A stretch of DNA of 16,142 bases from Candidatus Tectimicrobiota bacterium (GTDB taxonomy: Bacteria > UBA8248 > JACPRG01), in NCBI GenBank assembly GCA_016190025.1, contig JACPRG010000111.1, forward strand, positions 1 to 16,142, written 5' to 3'. Shown in pieces: positions 8,376 through 13,431 of the stretch; position 1 is the first letter of the stretch; each line of letters begins with the position of its first letter. The notes beneath the pieces are model-generated. The model was not told the origin of the DNA. It searched no databases and was given only the letters and a program-made list of their open reading frames with translations. A program made the translations under genes and the position numbers.

Positions 8376-8990
8376 TTAGAAGTCGCGCCTGGATTCCGCG
8401 ATCAGGGGACGTCGACGAGGGGTGGGTTGCCCGGTAGGCTTTGAAGGGACGAGACGGAGGACGCGTGTTTCTCCGAAGGCCTCCAGAACCACCGATTCTG
8501 AGTCGATCTTCTGAAGGACCGCTCCCTCTTGCAGCCTTTGTCCCTCCGACAACAACAACTGCCGTTTGCCGTTCAGGGATTCGATGATGGCGTAGCGGCC
8601 ACCCCTCTTATTGATCACCACGCCGACCAGGCGCAACTCTTCCCAATCGTACTTCGGCCCGGAGGACTGGGACTTCAGCGCGGCGGGGATAACCTCCTGG
8701 TGGAGCCGCGGGGCCTCGACCATCGGCCGGGGCTTCGGTCTTGCATCGAATTGGGCAATGAAGCTCTGGCTTCCCATCAAAAGATCGCTGAGGGCCAGGG
8801 GATTCTTCCGGGCCGCAAAACCCTCCGCCCGCAACGTGCGGCTCTGCAGCAGGGCCGTCGAGGACAGTTCCGGGGCCTGGACCTTCTCCGGGTGCGCCGC
8901 CTTGATCCCCAGGAAGAGCGCCAGGAGAAACAGCGAGAGGTTGAATCCCGCCAAGAGCACCTTTCCTTGTCTGGTTTGTTGAAAGGGCAT
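8376..8990 (-). CDS. gspC: GspC, T2SS inner-membrane/secretin connector
   Basis: A 204-residue protein. ATG 8990 is chosen because GGAGG lies six to seven bases upstream; an in-frame ATG at 9041 has a poorer site and would only add residues before the membrane anchor. A single membrane segment (about 11-28) is followed by a linker and then a homology region (about 118-182) with the GspC/PulC pattern: LRLVGVVINKRGGRYAIIE, LLLSEGQRLQEGAVLQKI and VVLEAFGETRVLRL. In the family this domain contacts secretin N0 and couples inner and outer membrane complexes. The C-terminal PDZ or coiled-coil domain of classical GspC is absent, leaving only a short basic tail, as in other short GspC proteins. It is first of the C-D-E-F-G-I-J run and probably has its own promoter in the 640-bp gap upstream. 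Confidence 0.87.
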   Translation of the reverse strand: MPFQQTRQGKVLLAGFNLSLFLLALFLGIKAAHPEKVQAPELSSTALLQSRTLRAEGFAARKNPLALSDLLMGSQSFIAQFDARPKPRPMVEAPRLHQEVIPAALKSQSSGPKYDWEELRLVGVVINKRGGRYAIIESLNGKRQLLLSEGQRLQEGAVLQKIDSESVVLEAFGETRVLRLVPSKPTGQPTPRRRPLIAESRRDF

Positions 8991-9171
8991 GTTCAGCCTC
9001 CACTCAAGGCCCCGGCTCGCCTGCCACAGGGTATCGGTCATTCCGTCAGAAAATGCCCCTCTTTTGCCGAGACAAATTCCAACTGTCAGGAAAACCTGGC
9101 GCTCTCCGTCGCAGGGATAGCAGCGCGGGCTATTAACATATTTGCTCAGGTCCGAGAGTCAGGGACTAAGA

Positions 9172-9189
9172 GGGCGCCGAAAGGCACCC
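9172..9189 (-). terminator. Possible weak terminator hairpin between gspK and gspC
   Basis: On the minus strand GGGTGCC-TTTC-GGCGCCC forms a 7-bp stem (one G-T pair) with a 4-base loop, followed by TCTTAG. The U-tract is poor and the hairpin is about 445 bp beyond the gspK stop, so termination is uncertain. Confidence 0.25.
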
Positions 9190-9415
9190 GGGGGAGTGTG
9201 GGGTGGATGTGATCGATGAACTGACGGATTCTCGCTGCCATGGGTATTCCTTCAAGCTGGATGGCTTTTGTTGAGGGTGCCCCCACTCTGCTCCGCACGG
9301 AGAACGAAGTGTCCGACTGCTGGGGACGCGCCCATCGTTTCTGCTAAGGGCGCGGTCCTTTGGATGCTTTGAGACTCTGTTGCTACTCTCGGAGGGTTCA
9401 TGGCGCTGACGAGGG

Positions 9416-9471
9416 AATATACGGCTGTCGTGTAACGTACATGTAACAGAAACATGAATTACGCGTAAAAT
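9416..9471. promoter_or_regulatory. Candidate promoter island with 11-bp-spaced TGTAAC direct repeats
   Basis: Two exact TGTAAC hexamers (9431-9436 and 9442-9447) lie 11 bp apart, one helical turn, the spacing typical of OmpR/PhoB-family response-regulator half-sites. A -10-like TATATT lies on one side for the minus strand (9421-9416) and TAAAAT on the other for the plus strand (9466-9471). The minus direction would serve gspC about 425 bp downstream. This is pattern recognition only. Confidence 0.3.
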
Positions 9472-9633
9472 AGGTTGATCAATCTCTCCCGATTTCTCGC
9501 TCGCCAACCTGGCCTCGCGTGAGTTCTGTGTGGATCCTTCTCTGACAGGCGATAGACGTGGGGAAATGACCGATTCATTCACGGCCGCCCCTGGAAGTAG
9601 GCGGTCTAAAGGGGAGCAGTACAGGGGTTTAAA

Positions 9634-10566
9634 TCAGAAACCCTCGATCACGTCATCGATGGATTGGAGATTCCCCACACTGCGGAAGGACCGGACCACC
9701 CAGGCGTTGTTCGACCAGAGCAGGGACGCGACCACGGCGCGCGTTTCCTCTCCCATCGAACCGATCGACCAGACCGTCACCGTCTCCGTGTTCGTCGTCA
9801 GCCGGGCCGCCGCCTCCCCCGGGACCTGAACGCCCGCCTTGGTCAATTCGTTCCTCAGGGCGGATATCGAGGAGAACGGTCGGGCGTCCCTCGTGTTCAC
9901 GATGGCGGCGGCCGCCGAGTCCCCGCCCGTTGGAAAAAAGGCGGCCAGCAGGGCCCCAGGCGCCCGGTTGACGTTGGTGCGTCCGGCGGACACCACCGTG
10001 ACATAGGGCGCCAGGAGCTTCCATGAGGATGCGCTTCCGGCCAGCCGGCGGACCTCGCCGACCGTCGCGAAGTCCAGGCCGTTCCCGGGACCCTGGTCGG
10101 CTCTTGCCGACGATTCGCCCTGGCCGCCTGGCTCTTCCTTCTGGGGGGCCGCGTCGAAAATCGCTTGCTGGCTCGCGAACGGCAGTCCGATGGAGGCGAA
10201 AAACCGGTCCAGCACGCCGCGGGCGTAGGGATCGAGATTTTTCAGGAAGTCGGTCAGGTTCAACCGGGCGGATTCGTCGATGACCTTGACCCGGATGACC
10301 CCGTCCCGGTGCTTCCGGCTTCTTCCCTCCTTCCAAAGATCCCAGAACTCTACGGAATTTTTGTCGGCCGGCCGGAGGGGATAACTTCTCACCCATTCCA
10401 CACCCCCGCGGGCCAGCAAGTACGCCTTCAGCCGGTCCTGGGTCCTGCGGGCCTCGCGCAGGGCCTCGCTCATCCCTCGGAGCATGCTGGTCCCCAGCGC
10501 CGCCACGACGAAAATGACCGCTACGGCGATGAGAAGACCGAAGCCCTTATTGGAGCGGGAAATCAT
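9634..10566 (-). CDS. gspK: GspK, T2SS tip pseudopilin
   Basis: A 310-residue protein. The frame is open upstream to 10785, but the prepilin leader fixes the start at ATG 10566 (MISRSNKG|FGLLIAVAVIFVVAALG). Cleavage is predicted after Gly8; position +5 is Ile, not Glu, as expected for GspK, which uniquely lacks the +5 glutamate. Further family signs are the long helix (ALREARRTQDRLKAYLLARGGVEW), DESARLNL (97-104), a helix-hairpin-helix-like ASQQAIFDA region, and TNVNRAP (197-203). A Gly/Gln/Glu-rich insertion lies at about 141-163. GspK caps the pseudopilus with GspI and GspJ. Its place here, first in the cluster and 643 bp upstream of gspC rather than between gspJ and gspL, is unusual. There is no clear Shine-Dalgarno sequence. 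Confidence 0.94.
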   Translation of the reverse strand: MISRSNKGFGLLIAVAVIFVVAALGTSMLRGMSEALREARRTQDRLKAYLLARGGVEWVRSYPLRPADKNSVEFWDLWKEGRSRKHRDGVIRVKVIDESARLNLTDFLKNLDPYARGVLDRFFASIGLPFASQQAIFDAAPQKEEPGGQGESSARADQGPGNGLDFATVGEVRRLAGSASSWKLLAPYVTVVSAGRTNVNRAPGALLAAFFPTGGDSAAAAIVNTRDARPFSSISALRNELTKAGVQVPGEAAARLTTNTETVTVWSIGSMGEETRAVVASLLWSNNAWVVRSFRSVGNLQSIDDVIEGF

Positions 10567-10896
10567 GGGGACGCGCAACTCATTCCGTCCATGGCGAGGG
10601 CCGTTCCTGTGCCTCACCCGCCTCCTGTGTCCGGCCACGCTTTCCCTCCGGACCGGACCTGCCCACGAGCGGGATGAGCCCAGGCCACAATGCATCACAA
10701 AATGGGAGCCGAATTTCCAAAAGTCAACCGGCCGCCGGATATCCTTGAGTCCACCCGGGCCGGAGCAACACCATCCGTTTCGCACGAAACCGCCGTTTTT
10801 TTACGCCTCGTCGCACCCTTCCGTGAAAGGAAAAGCCAATCATCAACCGCGTCTGTCCTCAATCTCTTTTTTCAGGATCTTTCCCATGTCGATTAG

Positions 10897-11040
10897 GTGG
10901 TTTTCCACAATAGCGTCACGTCGCCGGGCGCGGCATCTTTAATCGAGCAAAGAGAGTTCCTGGCCCACCATGTCGCCGTACTCCGCAGTCGCGATGTGGA
11001 GGAGCTCGGGAACGTGGCGAAGAGCGTCACGGTGCAGTAG
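10897..11040 (+). other. Short open frame of uncertain status (47 codons)
   Basis: A GTG-started frame follows directly on a TAG stop and ends ..DVEELGNVAKSVTVQ at TAG 11038-11040. No ribosome binding site is evident. The opposite strand, in the matching region, reads LTLYCTVTLFATF, which I recall as a recurrent sequence in short hypothetical proteins of many bacteria; such entries are often antisense artefacts. A second minus-strand frame ends at 10843 and reads VENHLIDMGKILKKEIEDRRG when joined from pieces (VENHLIDMGK, ILKKEIEDRRG). It could be a relic of a gene or a conserved non-coding element. No function can be given. Confidence 0.25.
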
Positions 11041-11064
11041 AGGGTGAGGCCCGCCCGCCCCGGA

Positions 11065-11220
11065 GAGGGTAGCTGAGCGGGTCCCACCCGGGAGCCACGG
11101 GCGCTTGGCCGCAACCGAGAGGCAAGGGCGCAACTTCACGTGTTGGTTTCCCCTCGCGGGAACCAAAGGGGGCGGAGCCTTGGCGAAAAACGCAACCTGT
11201 CAGGCAGGGAAGCTTGCCTG
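11065..11220 (+). promoter_or_regulatory. Structured 5' leader of the polysaccharide operon
   Basis: Four hairpins stand in series just before the NusG-like gene: CGGGT-CCC-ACCCG (11078-11090), an imperfect GCGC..GCC/GGC..GCGC stem (11101-11131), TTGGTTtCCC/GGGAACCAA (11143-11166) and CAGGCA/TGCCTG (11201-11220). At its left edge GAGGGTAGCTGA (11065-11076) contains GGTAGC, the core of the RfaH ops element. None is followed by a U-run. I compared it from memory with cyclic-di-GMP, cobalamin, TPP, glycine and SAH riboswitch cores and found no match. The context (leader of an operon starting with an antiterminator) suggests an elongation-control RNA. Confidence 0.45.
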
Positions 11221-11251
11221 GGAAACGAATGGGGATTCAGCCGCCGCACAG

Positions 11252-11758
11252 GTGGGTGAAGCGCAATGGCACGTTCTCTGGACACGGAGCAACTGCGAGG
11301 ATCTTGTCCACGATCAGTTGCGCGCGAAGGGATTCGATCTGTTCCTGCCCAAGGTCGATCGTTGGTTCAGACAAGGGAACCTGCGGCGTCTTTCCCGTGT
11401 TCCCTTGTTTCCCGGTTATCTCTTCCTGTGTCACGCGATGGATAAGTCGAACTACGTCGAGGTGTGTAAAGCCAGAGGTCTGGTTCGCATCCTTGGAGAG
11501 CGGTGGGACCGACTGGCGGTGGTCCCTGATCGAGAGGTCGAGTCGATTCGGAGGGTCGTTCAGGCCGACCTGCCGGCGGTGTCGTATCCTTACCTGAGAG
11601 AAGGCCAGCGGGTGCGGATCCTGCACGGGCCGCTCGCGGATGTGGAAGGCATTCTGGTGAAAACCGAGCCAAAGAAGGGCCTGCTGGTTCTCTCGGTTGA
11701 TCTCCTCCGGCGCAGTGTGGCGGTTCAGGTCGGTTGCACTCTGATTGCTCCCATTTGA
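11252..11758 (+). CDS. NusG paralogue (RfaH/LoaP/UpxY-like antiterminator)
   Basis: A 168-residue protein from GTG 11252. An NGN domain (about 5-105) begins QWHVLWTRSNCEDLV and includes the conserved FLPK and VPLFPGYLF motifs of specialised NusG proteins. A KOW domain (about 117-160) follows with REGQRVRILHGPLADVEGIL. Specialised NusG paralogues bind RNA polymerase and let it read through long surface-polysaccharide or antibiotic operons. Being the first gene of such an operon is the usual arrangement. The start is uncertain: the frame is open from ATG 11105 and contains TTG 11180, but the extra residues correspond to the hairpin-rich leader and do not look like protein, whereas 168 residues matches RfaH-like lengths. 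The next gene starts 90 bp later behind a good promoter-like sequence, so the two may also be transcribed separately. Confidence 0.9.
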   Translation: MGEAQWHVLWTRSNCEDLVHDQLRAKGFDLFLPKVDRWFRQGNLRRLSRVPLFPGYLFLCHAMDKSNYVEVCKARGLVRILGERWDRLAVVPDREVESIRRVVQADLPAVSYPYLREGQRVRILHGPLADVEGILVKTEPKKGLLVLSVDLLRRSVAVQVGCTLIAPI

Positions 11759-11785
11759 CAAAACTGAACAAAACCATGCTATGCT
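11755..11785 (+). promoter_or_regulatory. Candidate sigma-70 promoter for the beta-barrel gene
   Basis: A perfect TTGACA (11755-11760) overlaps the stop codon of the NusG-like gene. TATGCT lies 19 bp downstream (11780-11785), preceded by TGC as an extended -10. The spacing is long, but the extended -10 could compensate. It would start transcription about 55 bases before the barrel gene. Confidence 0.45.
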
Positions 11786-11848
11786 GCTATTCGTACAAAG
11801 GCTGGACGAAAGGCCGTTCCGATAAAAGGAGCCCGAAAAGGAGTGAGT

Positions 11849-13054
11849 ATGCGCGTCCGGGGATGGCGGGCCGTAGCGGAAGCGATCATTTTGGTCGGAG
11901 GGATCTTGCTCCCGAACGGGGCCATGGCCCAGTCAGTCTTTGTCACGCCTTCATTCACCTTCGCGGAGGTCTACGACGACAATATTTTCCGCACGTCGTC
12001 GGGGGAGAAGGAGGACTTCATCTCGCGCTTCAGCCCGGCGGTCGAGACCGGCTACCGGACCCCGAGGCTGGCGCTCCTCGGGCGCTATACGTTCGACGCG
12101 GAGGTCTTCAACGAACACCCGGAGCTCAACAACGCCCAGGCGCGCCAACGGGGCGAGGTCGATCTCGAATACCGGGCGACTCGCTCGTTGACCCTGGCGG
12201 CGAACGGGAGCTATACGCAGACCCAGACGCCCGGCGAGTTGAATCTTGTGACGGGTCTGGAGGCGGGACGGGTTCGCGCCGAGCGCATCACCGCCGGTCC
12301 TTCTTTGAACTACCGGTTCGACCCGCTCACGATCGGCACCGCAGGCTACGAGTTCACGAGGGACGAGATATCCGGGGGGATCGAGACCGACAGTCACACG
12401 GGGAGGCTGGGTGTCGAGCGGGAGATCACCCGGCGGGATACGGCGCTCCTCGGCTACGCCGTTCGCCGTTACCTCTTCGACAGGGAGGAGAGTACCTTTT
12501 ATGTGATGACCGTCGGCTGGTCGCACAGGCTCACTCCGCGGACCGGCTTCACCCTGCAGGGCGGCCCCCGCGTCAGTGTCGATTCCGTCGACCCCGAGGT
12601 CGAAGCGGTGATCCGCCACGCGCTCGATCGCGGGGAGCTTTCCTTTACCTATGCGCGAACCCAGACCGTGGTGATCGGGGAGGCCGGCACCGTCACCGTC
12701 GAGTCCTTCGAGGCCGCCGCCAGCTATCGGCTGCTGGAAGACGCCTTGGAGGTCCGGGCCGCGCCGGGCTACATCAACGCCAGCCGCGGCGCGTCCGAGG
12801 CCGACATCTACCGGGCGTACTTCAGGGCGAGCTACAAGATCACGGAATACTTGTCCCTCATTGGCTCCTACCTGTTTTACCTGCAGCAGGGAATTCTCGA
12901 CGGGTCGAGCGGCGAGGAGATCACCCAGAACGTCGTCTTGCTGGGCGTTTCCGTCGCCACCCACTTCGGTGCGGATCCCCGAACGCAGACCACCCGACCG
13001 CAGACCAGAGGCAGATTGCTCGAGCGTCCTCGACGACCGATCACCCAGCCCTGA
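11849..13054 (+). CDS. Outer-membrane beta-barrel protein of the polysaccharide locus
   Basis: A 401-residue protein. ATG 11849 is preferred over the in-frame GTG 11843 because AAAAGGAG ends five bases before it. A signal peptide is cleaved after AMA (residue 27). The mature start VFVTPSFTFAEVYDDNIFRT, with DFISRFSPAVETGYR following, is the pattern of outer-membrane proteins associated with exopolysaccharide/PEP-CTERM loci (EpsL-like or the PEP-CTERM-associated outer membrane family, assigned from memory). Alternating strands rich in Tyr, Arg and Thr run to VSVATHF (about 367-373), which looks like the true C-terminal barrel strand. The remaining 28 residues are a basic, Pro/Thr-rich tail; its last codons fall in the tandem repeats at 13022-13112, so the original stop may have been lost. 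The likely role is a porin-like exit or accessory for the polymer in the outer membrane; the exact function is unknown. Confidence 0.82.
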   Translation: MRVRGWRAVAEAIILVGGILLPNGAMAQSVFVTPSFTFAEVYDDNIFRTSSGEKEDFISRFSPAVETGYRTPRLALLGRYTFDAEVFNEHPELNNAQARQRGEVDLEYRATRSLTLAANGSYTQTQTPGELNLVTGLEAGRVRAERITAGPSLNYRFDPLTIGTAGYEFTRDEISGGIETDSHTGRLGVEREITRRDTALLGYAVRRYLFDREESTFYVMTVGWSHRLTPRTGFTLQGGPRVSVDSVDPEVEAVIRHALDRGELSFTYARTQTVVIGEAGTVTVESFEAAASYRLLEDALEVRAAPGYINASRGASEADIYRAYFRASYKITEYLSLIGSYLFYLQQGILDGSSGEEITQNVVLLGVSVATHFGADPRTQTTRPQTRGRLLERPRRPITQP

Positions 13055-13112
13055 GAAGGGCGTCTTCGACTGAACACCCAGTCCTAAGACACACGGTCCT
13101 GAGAAGGGCGTC
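13022..13112 (+). repeat. Degenerate short tandem repeats at the duplication junction
   Basis: The exact 15-mer CCTGAGAAGGGCGTC occurs at 13050-13064 and 13098-13112. Around it, units of about 32-36 bp (GCGTC.TCGAC...CACCCAG.CCT.AGA) recur two to three times with decay. The last copy abuts the start of the truncated wza-like relic, whose own first bases are GGGCGTCATG. The array begins inside the 3' end of the barrel gene. Confidence 0.6.
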
Positions 13113-13431
13113 ATGACTCACCGTTGGAGAGGGGCGGTGAGGTCTCGCCCGCTTGGGTATCCGTCGGTGCTGTTTGTGTGGGCGACGCTTGTCGCGGGTT
13201 GCTCGATGGCGTCGCGGTGATGGCGGATTCCCTTTAGCTATTACAAGTCGGCGGAGGGGCGGGGGAGAATTTCTTCGTCGAGCCGGGCGACGTCATCATC
13301 GTGCCGTAGGGGGAGCGCGACCATCGTGCCATAGAGGAAACGCGAACCAGGGAGAAGCACGGGATGCAGGCCCAAGCACGCGACTGTTCCGCCTTCGAGC
13401 TGGTGTGGGCGCTGTGGAAACAGCGCAAATG
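13104..13431 (+). repeat. Shortened copy of the wza-wzz start segment (copy A)
   Basis: This stretch matches 14881-15632 at both ends: the first part aligns with the start of the intact Wza-like gene (to about 14999), and the second, from GGATTCCCTTTAGCTAT onward, aligns with its end, the spacer, and the first 23 codons of the chain-length gene. About 450 bp of the intact copy are missing from the middle, with another small deletion after AGCTAT and a 23-bp tandem duplication near 13300-13345. Similarity stops at CGCAAATGG. Confidence 0.85.
13113..13309 (+). pseudogene. Internally deleted Wza-type polysaccharide export gene relic
   Basis: The reading frame from ATG 13113 encodes a lipoprotein-type signal very like the intact gene downstream (ending LVAGCSMAS, versus the same residues there) but meets TGA at 13218-13220 after 35 codons. 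After the deletion the 3' end of the gene is still readable, including the FFVEPGDVIIVP-type end (13262-13306) and TAG 13307-13309, in a frame not continuous with the start. The periplasmic export and SLBB domains are gone, so it cannot make an export channel. A 35-residue lipopeptide could in principle still be translated, though no strong ribosome binding site precedes it. Confidence 0.82.

Larger units (their letters stand above)
8991..9633 (-). other. Gap between gspK and gspC; promoter-like and decayed sequence
   Basis: I see no convincing gene. On the minus strand a 31-codon reading frame (9241-9146) starts after AAGGA and reads MAARIRQFIDHIHP; the same frame is open further upstream (..APSTKAIQLEGIP), which looks like a fragment of something longer but cannot be identified. 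An AT-richer island at 9416-9475 contains promoter-like hexamers and a direct repeat (listed separately). The base composition of this island differs from the GC-rich surroundings. The likely role is a separate promoter for gspC onward. Confidence 0.45.
10567..11251. other. Divergent control region between T2SS and polysaccharide operons
   Basis: No confident gene is present. A weak minus-strand -35-like TTGACT (10727-10722) could belong to a gspK promoter. The stretch 10843-11040 is open on both strands in short frames and looks more conserved than random spacer (see the separate entry). The right part, 11065-11220, is a structured leader in front of the NusG-like gene. Both divergent promoters must lie here or just outside it. 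Confidence 0.5.

Noticed and set aside
9166..9582. 138-codon minus-strand open frame in the gspK-gspC gap
   Set aside because: The translation is serine/arginine/proline-rich without domains, no ribosome binding site is seen, and it crosses the promoter-like AT-rich island.
10771..10802. Hairpin GTTTCG/CGAAAC followed by seven T residues as a terminator
   Set aside because: The T-run is separated from the short stem by five bases, and no plus-strand gene ends upstream for it to terminate.
11040..11250. Known riboswitch (cyclic-di-GMP GEMM, cobalamin, TPP, glycine or SAH class)
   Set aside because: The required core sequences were looked for by eye and not found, although AGCCACGGGC at 11093-11102 recalls part of GEMM. 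Without a covariance search no class is claimed.
11105..11251. Upstream start for the NusG-like gene (ATG 11105 or TTG 11180)
   Set aside because: The added residues correspond to hairpin-rich leader sequence and lie outside the conserved NGN domain; 168 residues is the normal size. TTG 11180 cannot be fully excluded.
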